From Maribellus sediminis (GTDB lineage Bacteria > Bacteroidota > Bacteroidia > Bacteroidales > Prolixibacteraceae), in NCBI RefSeq assembly GCF_011799805.1, contig NZ_WXUB01000001.1, positions 186,001-250,000 on the forward strand: a DNA stretch of 64,000 bases. The letters are read 5' to 3'. Numbering within the stretch: position 1 is the stretch's first letter; every line of letters begins with the position of its first letter. The notes beneath the pieces are model-generated. The model did no database searches. It had not been told where the DNA came from and saw only the letters and a list, made by a program, of their open reading frames with translations. Positions 27,697 through 36,035 of this stretch are shown in pieces. Made by a program: the position numbers and the translations under genes.

Positions 27697-28548
27697 ATGA
27701 AAACAAATAAGTTTTTTCTACTTGGATTCTTAATGCTGCTTGTTGCAGCAGTTTCAGCCCAGGATTTGATTTCAGAAAAAGATCTGGCAAAGATCTACAA
27801 AAATAACGACGTTGTTGTGGTTTGGGCCGGTGCAGCTGATGGTTACAAAGTACACATTACCGGATCGATAAGCCTTCCACATTCAACATTGTGCACCGAT
27901 CAGCCTGTTCGCAACCTGATCAAGTCGCCGCAGGAAATGGCGAAGATTTTGGGAGAACATGGTATATCGCCTGATAAAACGATCGTAGTTTACGATGAAG
28001 GATCGACAAAATATGCAGGCCGCATGTACTGGATGTTAAAGTATCTGGGAGCGCCTAATGTTAAAATGCTGGATGGTAACATGAAAGCATGGAAAGCCGG
28101 TCGCAAACCCATTACCGGTGCTCCGGGTAAAGCTGCTGCCACAACATTTACAGCAAAAGTTGATGCTACTCAACTGGCCAAAATGGATGAGGTTAAAAAA
28201 GCTGTTGATAATGCTTCTTATGTTATTGTTGATGCGCGTACTCCGGAAGAATATGCGGGAACAGCCGAAACCGAATTGGAACGGCCCGGTCATATTCCGA
28301 GCGCGGTAAATGTTAATTACGAAACTTTATCGGATGCCAAAGGCCTGTTAAAATCGAGCGATGAATTAACAGCAATGTTCAAATCAAAAGGTATTACAAA
28401 GGATAAAACCGTTATTGTATACTGCGAGACCAGTGTACGTGCCGGCGTAATTTACCTGGCATTAAAAGGACTTGGATACGAAAACGTAAAAGTATACGAT
28501 GGAGCTTATTTAGAATGGCAGTCAACTGCAGCTAACACTGTAGTTTAA
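27697..28548 (+). CDS. Secreted two-domain sulfurtransferase (SseA/TST-like)
   Basis: 283 residues with signal peptide 1-21. The N-terminal domain (about 25-135) is inactive, with YDEGST in place of the Cys loop at about 99. The C-terminal domain (about 165-275) has DARTPEEYAGTAETE and the active loop CETSVRAG (C243). This is the classical thiosulfate/3-mercaptopyruvate sulfurtransferase plan, one structural and one catalytic domain, here sent to the periplasm. It transfers sulfane sulfur from thiosulfate or mercaptopyruvate to a thiol or cyanide acceptor. Last gene of the operon, followed by a strong terminator. Confidence 0.9.
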   Translation: MKTNKFFLLGFLMLLVAAVSAQDLISEKDLAKIYKNNDVVVVWAGAADGYKVHITGSISLPHSTLCTDQPVRNLIKSPQEMAKILGEHGISPDKTIVVYDEGSTKYAGRMYWMLKYLGAPNVKMLDGNMKAWKAGRKPITGAPGKAAATTFTAKVDATQLAKMDEVKKAVDNASYVIVDARTPEEYAGTAETELERPGHIPSAVNVNYETLSDAKGLLKSSDELTAMFKSKGITKDKTVIVYCETSVRAGVIYLALKGLGYENVKVYDGAYLEWQSTAANTVV

Positions 28549-28567
28549 GCCTTTCACATGTCCTGAA

Positions 28568-28594
28568 CGCCCGGTATTTACCGGGCGTTTTTTT
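28568..28594 (+). terminator. Terminator of the rhodanese-porin operon
   Basis: CGCCCGGT pairs with ACCGGGCG around ATTT and is followed by seven T. It closes the three-gene operon. Confidence 0.9.
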
Positions 28595-28612
28595 ATGCTT
28601 TTATTTTGACAA

Positions 28613-28645
28613 TAAAAAAGCCACCCGCGATAATTGGATGGCTTT
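28613..28645 (-). terminator. Terminator for the minus-strand lipoprotein
   Basis: AAAGCCA (28617-28623) pairs with TGGCTTT (28639-28645); read on the minus strand the stem is followed by TTTTTATT. It sits 16 bp past the stop of the gene at 28661. Confidence 0.6.
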
Positions 28646-28660
28646 GGTGGTATTTACTTC

Positions 28661-29254
28661 TTACTTTTCAATCTGTATGCTGGTATCTAAATCAATTCCA
28701 GATCCCAGCTCAATTTTGTCCAATGTCTTCATTTGGATATTCGACGAATTCAATATTGAATTCAAATTATTTTCATCCACATCTGCCAGACTTAGGAAAT
28801 CAGATGGAACAACTACTACTCTGAAGGTTTGATTCAGTGTATAATCGTTTGGTAAGGTTGAAAAATCAACATCTCCGTCCAGAAAAACCGACATATCAAC
28901 AACGCGATCGTTAGAGATATCTCCGGTAAAATCGAAATTGTATACCAAAATAGCACCGGAATCAAAATAGGTGGTTTGCGGAAGTGGACGCCAGTAATCC
29001 AAACCATCTTCATTTTTCCACAAAATATAGGTTAAGATCACATCCGACTCGTAAGGATCGAATCCATTATCCTGAAAATTAAATAGGAGTTGATATCCAT
29101 TTGCATTGGTAAAATTACCGGTAAATTCAAAAGTAGTTCCAACAAAGTTGTAACCATCTTCTCCGGGAGGGCCAACCGGACCAACAGGCCCTTCGCATGC
29201 GCCCAGAATTAAGGCTGCTGCTGCGATTAGTAAAATGCTTGTAAGTTTTTTCAT
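28661..29254 (-). CDS. Lipoprotein with short collagen-like stretch
   Basis: 197 residues. Lipobox LILGAC, then a brief Gly-Pro run, EGPVGPVGPPGEDGYNFVG, and a beta-rich domain of about 165 residues with EFTGNFTNANGYQ and ILWKNEDGLDYWRPLP. The collagen-like run is only four repeats and acts as a spacer rather than a triple helix. Proteins of this make-up are common surface lipoproteins of unknown role in Bacteroidota. The gene lies between the sulfur operon and the oxidoreductase and has its own terminator. Confidence 0.75.
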   Translation of the reverse strand: MKKLTSILLIAAAALILGACEGPVGPVGPPGEDGYNFVGTTFEFTGNFTNANGYQLLFNFQDNGFDPYESDVILTYILWKNEDGLDYWRPLPQTTYFDSGAILVYNFDFTGDISNDRVVDMSVFLDGDVDFSTLPNDYTLNQTFRVVVVPSDFLSLADVDENNLNSILNSSNIQMKTLDKIELGSGIDLDTSIQIEK

Positions 29255-29314
29255 GACTCTGAATTTTTTGGTTATTGAATTGTTTTCAAATCGGTTTTAA
29301 ACAAGTATGGTGCC

Positions 29315-29343
29315 AAAAAAACCTTCGGCAATCGCCGAAGGTT
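29315..29343 (-). terminator. Terminator after the oxidoreductase gene
   Basis: AACCTTCGGC pairs perfectly with GCCGAAGGTT around AATC, with a U tract when read on the minus strand. Confidence 0.85.
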
Positions 29344-29367
29344 CAATTTATATCTGATTATTTTTGT

Positions 29368-30726
29368 TTAGTCAGCTGATCCCGGTACCGGAACTGTGGC
29401 TGTTTTTATATAACCAACATCACCCATAATATAGGTGTCAGGGCCAAGTTTCATATCCGAGTTCATCATTTCTTCCCAGGTAACTTCTTTACCTGTGTAA
29501 GCCGATACCCTACCCATAATTGCAGTAAGAACCGAATTGGCGGTAGCTTCAGCTTCATTGAAAGGAATATTCTGACGGATACAGGTAATCAGGTCTTTGT
29601 GCTCCTGAACGTATGGACTGGTTTCGTGATCTTCGTACGAGAACAGTTCGTTACCCTCCAAATCTACAATTTTCGATGTTCCCCCTTGTGAAGTAAAGGC
29701 TTTACCTTTGGTTCCGTGCATTACCTCGTTTACAGCATTTGTACAGCCATTAATCTGACGACAGGTACTTAAAACTTGTCTTCCGTCATCCAAATCGAAA
29801 CGAACTGCAAAGTTATCGTACTGGTCACCGGTGGGTCGACGCTGACGCGATCCAAATCCCAGGGCTTTTATCGGATGCTTGCCAAAAAACCAGTTGGCTA
29901 CATCGATATTGTGAACGTGTTGTTCAACAATGTGGTCGCCCGAAAGCCAGCACCAGTTTACCCAGTCACGGATCATCCACTCCATTTCGCTCCAGGCCGG
30001 ATTACTGTTACGGTACCATAACTGACCGCCATTCCAGTATACTTCGGCTGTTGTAAGCTTGCCAATGGCATTATTCGAGAGTTCTTTGTAAACGTTTATG
30101 TATTTATGCTGGTGACGGCGTTGTGTTCCGGTAACTACTTTCAGTCCCAGGTTATCAGCCATTTTTGCAGCAGCCAAAACTTGACGAACGCCTGCAGTAT
30201 CTACTGCCACAGGTTTTTCCATGAAAACGTGTTTTCTGGCTTTTACTGCAGCCTCGAATTGTTCTGGGCGAAATTTAGGCGGTGTGGCAAGAATAACGAT
30301 GTCTACACCCGAATCGATCACTTTTTCAAAAGCATCGAAACCAATGAAACAGTTTTCGTCCGGAATTTCCAATCCGTGTTCTTTTTTAATTCTATCGCGG
30401 CAACCGTCGATTCGGTCTTGAAAAACATCACCAAGAGCAGTTATGGTAACTGTTGATCCGCCAGCCTCGAGAAAGTTGTTGGCAGCACCTGTTCCACGTC
30501 CACCACAACCGATAACACCGGCTTTTAATACTGTTCCTTCCGGAACCTGATCGAGCAATGGCGGGAAGTTGTAATCTCTTTGTTTCCAGTCGTAAATAGC
30601 ACTGCTTCCGGCAGAGCTATCGCCTGAAGTACACGATGTTAACGGGCCAAATCCAATGGCTCCGGCGGCTCCTATTGCAGCAGCTCCGCCTAAAAATTTT
30701 CTTCTTGAAAATTGACTTTCACTCAT
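29368..30726 (-). CDS. Tat-exported Gfo/Idh/MocA family oxidoreductase
   Basis: 452 residues. The signal SRRKFLGGAAAIGAAGAIGF is a twin-arginine type, so the protein is exported folded, with its NAD(P) cofactor. The Rossmann domain starts LKAGVIGCGGRGTGAANNFL; the catalytic region has MEKPVAVDTAGV with the conserved EKP. The C-terminal alpha/beta domain holds VEQHVHNIDVANWF. Family members oxidise sugars, inositols or glycosides. It is 39 bp downstream of the NapC-SUMF1 gene on the same strand, so the two are probably co-transcribed; a functional link is only suggested by this. Confidence 0.9.
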   Translation of the reverse strand: MSESQFSRRKFLGGAAAIGAAGAIGFGPLTSCTSGDSSAGSSAIYDWKQRDYNFPPLLDQVPEGTVLKAGVIGCGGRGTGAANNFLEAGGSTVTITALGDVFQDRIDGCRDRIKKEHGLEIPDENCFIGFDAFEKVIDSGVDIVILATPPKFRPEQFEAAVKARKHVFMEKPVAVDTAGVRQVLAAAKMADNLGLKVVTGTQRRHQHKYINVYKELSNNAIGKLTTAEVYWNGGQLWYRNSNPAWSEMEWMIRDWVNWCWLSGDHIVEQHVHNIDVANWFFGKHPIKALGFGSRQRRPTGDQYDNFAVRFDLDDGRQVLSTCRQINGCTNAVNEVMHGTKGKAFTSQGGTSKIVDLEGNELFSYEDHETSPYVQEHKDLITCIRQNIPFNEAEATANSVLTAIMGRVSAYTGKEVTWEEMMNSDMKLGPDTYIMGDVGYIKTATVPVPGSAD

Positions 30727-30765
30727 AATGTTTATGTTTTAGTTGAATTAGGATTTTAAATGTAC

Positions 30766-32298
30766 CTATTTTTTCCCTGTTTTCTCATCGAATTCGCAAA
30801 CTACTCTAAAACTCATGTAGTTGCAGTCGGATAACCACCAGATACTTTTAGGAATCTGCGGGTCGGTTTTCATCCAGGCTTCCGATTGAGTGTGATCACG
30901 TGCGGCTGATCGAACCTCGCCGGCTGCACTTTTAAAGGTACCACCGCGAATAACTCTTTCAGTTCCCATTGCCGGTCCCTTAGGATCGGTAGCTCCGTCG
31001 CTTAATTGTGTGTAGGCGTCTTCGGCGTACCAGTCAAGGCAATATTCGGCGGCGTTACCCAGCATATTTTTCAAACCAAACGGATTGGCTTCCACATCTT
31101 CGGGTACACCTGTTTTTAATCCGCTGTTTTTTTCATAGATCACGTAGCTGTTGATCAGCTCGTTGCTCTTACCGAAAAGATTTCCTAAAAATCCTTTTTC
31201 GGCGAAATCTTTTGGATCTCCTTCAAAGAAATAAGGTGTTTCGGTGCCGCCTCGCGCTGCATATTCCCATTCGGCCTCGGTGGGTAATCGATAGGTTTTA
31301 CCGGTTACCTGCGATAACCACTTGCAGTAAGTTTCAGCCGAATGATAACTCATCGTTATTGCAGGGCGGTCTCCCATACCCCAGTTCTGATCGGGTTGTC
31401 CGTAAGGTGGCGTAGGTCCTGTAATGGCATCAACTTCACCTTGCAAGCGGGAGCCTTCTGTATCGGTTGAACGGCCTTCGGCAGCTGTGGCTCCGTAGAA
31501 AGCAAGGTATTCATTCCAGCTAACTTCTATTTCAGCCATAAAGAACGGACTCAAATTCACCGTTTTTTGCGGACCTTCATCAGCTTCGCGATATTGTTCT
31601 TTTTCAGGGCTTCCTATTTTAAAACTTCCTCCCGGAATGGCTTTCATATTAAATGAAATGGTGGTTCCCGGAATCTGCTCAGTAAAATCTTCCAGTGCAC
31701 TTACTGCAGTCGGTTCAGTAAATTTCTCTAAGTTCTCGTTTCCGGTACTTCCAAATTCAACATTTTTGGCGTGAAGTGCATTCGGATCGTAATGTCCCAC
31801 ATTCAGGTGACAGTTAATACAACGCAACTCATCTTCGTGCTGCGTATAGTATAAGTGAGCATCCTGTCCTTTACGGTTAAGCGTGATCGGGAACAGGTTT
31901 GAATGGCATTTTACGCACGACGCTTTAAACACATGGTGTTGTGCCTGGTCTAGACTTGATTTGGCCTCCCAGTTAAAATCAGCCGAATCTTTGAAAAAGA
32001 AACCATAGGCATCGCGTGCCGAAGCCTTTATTTTTTCTTTTAAATAACCTTCTCCTTTGGGGGGAAGATGACAGTCAACACAGCCAATTTTAATACCGAC
32101 ACGGGTATCGTAGTGAACGGATAACTTCCAGGAATCGGTAACGTGCGGATGAACATGGCACATTTCGCATGATTCAGGAGTTGATGTGGCTTCAATTGCT
32201 TTATTCGAATAAATGGCTGCAAGCAGCCCAATGACAAAGCCAATAAATAATACTAGTAATAGTTTTTCGCGTAGAAATTTTACAAAACGGCGTAGCAT
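30766..32298 (-). CDS. Four-haem NapC/NirT-type cytochrome fused to SUMF1 domain
   Basis: 510 residues. One N-terminal anchor helix (about 12-30), then four CxxCH haem sites: CEMCH 44-48, CVDCH 73-77, CVKCH 128-132, CINCH 160-164, as in NapC/NirT quinol dehydrogenases. From about 215 a SUMF1/FGE-like domain begins (MKAIPGGSFKIGSPEKEQYR, PTEAEWEYAARGG, NMLGNAAEYCLDWY, RVIRGGTFKS). The Cys pair that formylglycine-generating enzymes use is absent: the region after RGGTF reads KSAAGEVRSAARD. So it is not a sulfatase activator by that mechanism. A periplasmic electron-transfer or binding role is inferred. Confidence 0.88.
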   Translation of the reverse strand: MLRRFVKFLREKLLLVLFIGFVIGLLAAIYSNKAIEATSTPESCEMCHVHPHVTDSWKLSVHYDTRVGIKIGCVDCHLPPKGEGYLKEKIKASARDAYGFFFKDSADFNWEAKSSLDQAQHHVFKASCVKCHSNLFPITLNRKGQDAHLYYTQHEDELRCINCHLNVGHYDPNALHAKNVEFGSTGNENLEKFTEPTAVSALEDFTEQIPGTTISFNMKAIPGGSFKIGSPEKEQYREADEGPQKTVNLSPFFMAEIEVSWNEYLAFYGATAAEGRSTDTEGSRLQGEVDAITGPTPPYGQPDQNWGMGDRPAITMSYHSAETYCKWLSQVTGKTYRLPTEAEWEYAARGGTETPYFFEGDPKDFAEKGFLGNLFGKSNELINSYVIYEKNSGLKTGVPEDVEANPFGLKNMLGNAAEYCLDWYAEDAYTQLSDGATDPKGPAMGTERVIRGGTFKSAAGEVRSAARDHTQSEAWMKTDPQIPKSIWWLSDCNYMSFRVVCEFDEKTGKK

Positions 32299-32615
32299 AC
32301 ACGTGGTCGTTTATTAGGTTCATGAATGATTTAGGTCTCAAATTTAATAATTTTCTTAAGTGATTTTAGTGTTTTATAACTATTTAAATTCGAAAAATAA
32401 AGCCAAAAGGTTGCCCGGATACGACAACCTTGGGAGAGTTTTAAAATTACAGGAATACAAGAGAGATAAGGGAAATATCTCGATATGCAAGATAGCTTGA
32501 TTGCTTTTATAACGGATTATGTCAAGATTATGAGTGCATTAAACGTTTGTTAATGCATTAAGCATAAGTTAATTAATCCTTAAGTCTGTCTCGGTAATTT
32601 GTTGTAAATTACGGT
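32299..32615. other. Divergent intergenic region
   Basis: 317 bp with no gene. On the minus strand TAAATTTG (32346-32339) is a good -7 box for the cytochrome gene, 41 bp before its start. A short dyad AAGGTTG/CAACCTT lies at 32408-32432 without a T tract. Confidence 0.45.
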
Positions 32616-33317
32616 ATGATTAACCTGCACCAAAACATTACCGATATTCTGGAACTTGTGTTTCCAACTCTTTGCATTACCTGCGGTGAACGGCTTATAA
32701 CCCAGGAAAAACTGGTGTGTTTTAATTGCTGGAACGATCTTCCGGTAACTCATTTTCATTTAGAGCCCGAAAATAAGGTCGCTCAACTTTTCTGGGGCCG
32801 CGTAACTATTGAAAATGCAGCTTCTTATTTTTCATACCGAAAAGGGAGTAAGTACCAGCAGCTCATTCATTTTACAAAATACAAAGGCTTAAAAGAGCTT
32901 GGTTATGAAACAGGAAGAAAATATGGATTCGTTCTTCGGGAATCGTCTGCTTTTTGTGCTGCTGATTTTGTTGTGCCGGTGCCGCTACATCCTAAAAAAG
33001 AGAAGAAGCGTGGATACAATCAATGCAAATGGATAGCAGAAGGTATTGCTGCATCGATGGATAAGAAAGTTGTTGCGGATAATTTGTTCAGAAAAACTTA
33101 CACAAGCACTCAAACACGAAAAAACCGCTACGAGCGCTGGCAAAATGTGGAAGGTATTTTTGGAATCCACCGGCCCGAAGAATTTGAAAATAAACACCTG
33201 CTTTTGGTTGACGATGTGGTAACCACGGGCTCAACATTGGAAGCCTGCGCTTTCGAGATTCTTAAAATAAAGAATACAAAAGTGAGTATCGCTACTCTTG
33301 CTTTTGCCGATTTCTGA
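32616..33317 (+). CDS. ComF family protein
   Basis: 233 residues. An N-terminal zinc-ribbon (C20, C23, C35, C38) is followed by a phosphoribosyltransferase-fold domain with FVVPVPLHPKKEKKRGYNQC and the PRPP-binding loop LLLVDDVVTTGSTLEAC (about 190-206). ComF proteins are associated with DNA uptake in competent bacteria; many non-competent species keep them for unknown reasons. The gene sits by itself between two sulfur-linked units and has no evident link to them. Confidence 0.92.
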   Translation: MINLHQNITDILELVFPTLCITCGERLITQEKLVCFNCWNDLPVTHFHLEPENKVAQLFWGRVTIENAASYFSYRKGSKYQQLIHFTKYKGLKELGYETGRKYGFVLRESSAFCAADFVVPVPLHPKKEKKRGYNQCKWIAEGIAASMDKKVVADNLFRKTYTSTQTRKNRYERWQNVEGIFGIHRPEEFENKHLLLVDDVVTTGSTLEACAFEILKIKNTKVSIATLAFADF

Positions 33318-33454
33318 TCCGGATTTTCACATTGGCAGAAAAGCATTGTATTTATTGACATAACTTCTCCGAAAATCCCTAAACAATGTCTTGCTTCAAT
33401 CTGTTAAAGCAACAGTATGAACGCGATTTAATCATCAAAAAAAAGTATAGAATA

Positions 33455-34507
33455 ATGAACATTAAAAATTTACTATTGATTATGCTGGTTGTGATTGGTT
33501 TTACGGCCTGTAACCAAAAACCGGCAGGCAATGAAGACTCAAACGTGAAGTATTACAGGCAGTTGTTATTTAGTGAAACTCCATGGGATTTGGAACGCGG
33601 TTCTCATGAAATTTCGGCTGACGAAGCTCAAAAAGTGAATAATTATAAATTCACCTGGAACGACAACGGAACCCTGGCTTCAGTGGAATATAACCGTAAC
33701 GGCGTGTTGCTTGGATATTCGAATCTGCGTGCTGCTAAAATAACTTACACATACGAAGGAGACAAACAAGTTAAAAAATTCTTTAATGAGGATGGTGAGC
33801 AAATAGAAAGCGGTGGTACTTATACCCAGGAATATACACTCGATGATTCGGGAATGCGTGTTGCCTTGCGTTTTCTTGATAAAGATGGAAACCCGGTTGA
33901 AAACAGAAACAACATTCACAATTATGTGTGGTCGAAACTTGACAACGGAATGATTCGCGAACTACGTTACAACCTGGCAAAAGAAGAAACCATTATGAAT
34001 CCGTTTTGCCCGTTTTACGAGTTGCGCTTTAGTTACAACGACAAGGGTTATGTAACCCGAATGGCAAATTACGAAGCCGACACTTTATACGATTGCACAG
34101 CCGAGAATTGTGGCGATGTGGGCGTTTCTTACTTTCTGTTCGAAAATAATGACAAAGGCGATTTGCTAACGTTTTCGGTACACAGCACCACCGGCCAGTT
34201 ATCGAATTTGTACTGGGGCTGGGCAAAACGAAGCAATACAGTTGATGAAAACGGAAACCTTGTAAAAATGGTGATTTACGACCAGGATGATGAATTGCTT
34301 GGTGGTAAAGGAATACCTGTTACCGAAAACGAATACAACGAGCACGGAGCTTTGGTGAAAAGTATTTCGAAAGATGGCGACGGAAATGTAGTTAACAACC
34401 CGAACAGCGGAGTTGCCATTGTTGAATACAAGTACGACGATGAGGGACGACGTGTTGAAACCCTTCGTTACGACAAAGAAATGAACCCTGTAGAAAGTAA
34501 TAGTTAA
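33455..34507 (+). CDS. Lipoprotein with YD/RHS-like repeats
   Basis: 350 residues from the ATG at 33455, which gives a clean lipoprotein signal (lipobox VIGFTAC); the frame extends 23 codons upstream without one. The mature part repeats a short YD-like unit: FSYNDKGYVTRMANYEADTL, VTENEYNEHGALVKSIS, YKYDDEGRRVETLRYDKE. Such repeats form beta-sheets in RHS and wall-associated proteins. The enzyme function, if any, is not recognisable. It ends 14 bp before the second rhodanese lipoprotein and is likely in one transcript with it. Confidence 0.75.
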   Translation: MNIKNLLLIMLVVIGFTACNQKPAGNEDSNVKYYRQLLFSETPWDLERGSHEISADEAQKVNNYKFTWNDNGTLASVEYNRNGVLLGYSNLRAAKITYTYEGDKQVKKFFNEDGEQIESGGTYTQEYTLDDSGMRVALRFLDKDGNPVENRNNIHNYVWSKLDNGMIRELRYNLAKEETIMNPFCPFYELRFSYNDKGYVTRMANYEADTLYDCTAENCGDVGVSYFLFENNDKGDLLTFSVHSTTGQLSNLYWGWAKRSNTVDENGNLVKMVIYDQDDELLGGKGIPVTENEYNEHGALVKSISKDGDGNVVNNPNSGVAIVEYKYDDEGRRVETLRYDKEMNPVESNS

Positions 34508-34521
34508 GTATTTACGATATT

Positions 34522-35565
34522 ATGATTCACTTTAAACCGATTTTGAACTTTTTTACGCTCTCATTAGTTGTTCTGCTGCTATCCTGTTCAGGAGGGCAAA
34601 AAAAGGTGGAACAGGCAGATTCCGGCGTTGAAGCGTCGACCCCAAAAGTTGAGATAAACAGCGAAGCCAAATTATTGCTGAAAACTTTAAGTGAAATGGG
34701 CGATTATGCCAACAGCCGTAATTTTCCTTCGCTTATAAAGCCTTCCGCAGTATTTGAAGAGCTGGATGGCAATATACAGATCATCGATTTGCGAAGTGAA
34801 GATGCCTATGACGACGGACACATAAAAGGCGCTGTCCAGGTTAGTTTTTCTGATCTTCCCGCTTATTTTTCCAACGATATCAAACCATTTGAATACGACA
34901 AGATTGTGATGGTTTGTTACAGTGGGCAAATAGCCAGCTATGCTACCTCGTTATTGCGCCTGGCAGGTTACGGGAACGTTTATGCCATGCGCTGGGGAAT
35001 GAGCGCCTGGAATAAATATTTTGCTGAAGATTCTTGGCTCGATAATGTTTCATCGGAATTTCAGGAACAACTGGAAACTGCGGAACATGATAAAGCAGCT
35101 GTTACCGATTTGCCAAAACTGAATACCGGAAAAACAAGCGGCGATGAGATTTTGCAGGTTCGCATCGATTCACTGTTTGCTGCAGGATACTCCGAAGCGC
35201 TCATCCATGCCGACGATGTTTTTGAAGATCCGGCGCATTATTACACCATAAATTACGACCGGAAAGACAAGTACGAATCGGGGCATATTCCCGGAGCAGT
35301 TCGTTATAAACCGGGTGGCACGCTCGGTATTGTTTCCGAAATGCAGACCATCCCAACCGATAAAGAGGTAGTGGTTTACTGTAATACCGGGCATAATTCA
35401 GGTTTTGCTACGGCATATTTGCGCTTGTTTGGTTACGATGCCAAAACCCTCACTTTTGGGAACAATGCATTTATGTACGATAAAATGAAGGAGGAAGAAA
35501 GTGCGCTTTCCTGGCTTCCGTTTACCGAAGCCGAAATACACGATTATCCATACGTTAGCAACTAA
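34522..35565 (+). CDS. Two-domain rhodanese lipoprotein (B)
   Basis: 347 residues, lipobox LLLSC with Cys at 22. Domain 1 (about 70-165) has IIDLRSEDAYDDGHIKGA and the loop CYSGQI (C132); domain 2 (about 220-320) has ESGHIPGAVR and the loop CNTGHN (C287). It is a clear paralogue of the lipoprotein at 25592: domain 1 shares the GMSAW/GMSGW block after the loop and domain 2 ends with the same FGNNAFMY/FGANSMIY block. Both catalytic Cys remain. It converges with the YeeE operon. Confidence 0.9.
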   Translation: MIHFKPILNFFTLSLVVLLLSCSGGQKKVEQADSGVEASTPKVEINSEAKLLLKTLSEMGDYANSRNFPSLIKPSAVFEELDGNIQIIDLRSEDAYDDGHIKGAVQVSFSDLPAYFSNDIKPFEYDKIVMVCYSGQIASYATSLLRLAGYGNVYAMRWGMSAWNKYFAEDSWLDNVSSEFQEQLETAEHDKAAVTDLPKLNTGKTSGDEILQVRIDSLFAAGYSEALIHADDVFEDPAHYYTINYDRKDKYESGHIPGAVRYKPGGTLGIVSEMQTIPTDKEVVVYCNTGHNSGFATAYLRLFGYDAKTLTFGNNAFMYDKMKEEESALSWLPFTEAEIHDYPYVSN

Positions 35566-35586
35566 GAAAAGTAGTTCGAAGATATT

Positions 35587-36024
35587 TTATTCCGGCCTGA
35601 TCGTTGGATCGGGCCGGAATTTATAATTTAGGACTTCCGGATTTTCTTCTTCCGAAAGGATAAAAACCGAATCGAAACCAAGCTGATTTAAAATCACCCA
35701 AGCCTTCGAACTTGTTGAAATATCTTTTGAATAAAGCAAAACAGCTCCTTTCAATTCCGCCAGTTTTTCCTTGTTCTCCTTTTGAGTTAGTTCGTTGAAC
35801 GGGATGTAAACTGAATTATTGAAGCGCCGGTCTTCGTCAAATTCAATTATGGTATAATCACCATTTATATTACTAAGTTCCTGCACCGAAACTGTATTTT
35901 GTTGCGCCGCTTTCAATGCATCATTTACGTTTCTTTTAAACAGGTTCGGATTAAAAGTTTGCACTAAAACCAGTACAACTATTAGTAGCAGAAATGCTAT
36001 TATCCAACTTAATTTTCTAATCAT
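35587..36024 (-). CDS. Membrane-anchored rhodanese-fold protein without catalytic Cys
   Basis: 145 residues: one N-terminal membrane helix (about 5-22), then a reduced rhodanese-like domain with EFDEDRRFNNSVYIPFNELT and the loop position LLYSKDISTSS, where the catalytic Cys is Ser (S99). It is the last gene of the YeeE operon. The sequence is more divergent than the other rhodaneses here; the fold assignment rests on the D-R-x-x-N-N-S-x-Y-I-P pattern and the helix after the loop. It could bind rather than transfer sulfur, or help the transporter. The last codons form a GC-rich hairpin. Confidence 0.6.
   Translation of the reverse strand: MIRKLSWIIAFLLLIVVLVLVQTFNPNLFKRNVNDALKAAQQNTVSVQELSNINGDYTIIEFDEDRRFNNSVYIPFNELTQKENKEKLAELKGAVLLYSKDISTSSKAWVILNQLGFDSVFILSEEENPEVLNYKFRPDPTIRPE
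35590..35620. terminator. Hairpin between convergent genes, possible terminator
   Basis: TTCCGGCCTGATC pairs with GATCGGGCCGGAA (one G-U) around GTTG. It overlaps the last codons of the minus-strand gene. The A/T tracts beside it are short, so termination efficiency is doubtful. Confidence 0.45.
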
Positions 36025-36035
36025 CTTTTTCGATT

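Noticed and set aside
28661-29254. Collagen protein
   Set aside because: Only four G-P-x type repeats are present; they form a short spacer in a lipoprotein.
30766-32298. Formylglycine-generating enzyme
   Set aside because: The Cys pair required for the reaction is missing, so only the fold is retained and the sulfatase-activating role is not supported.
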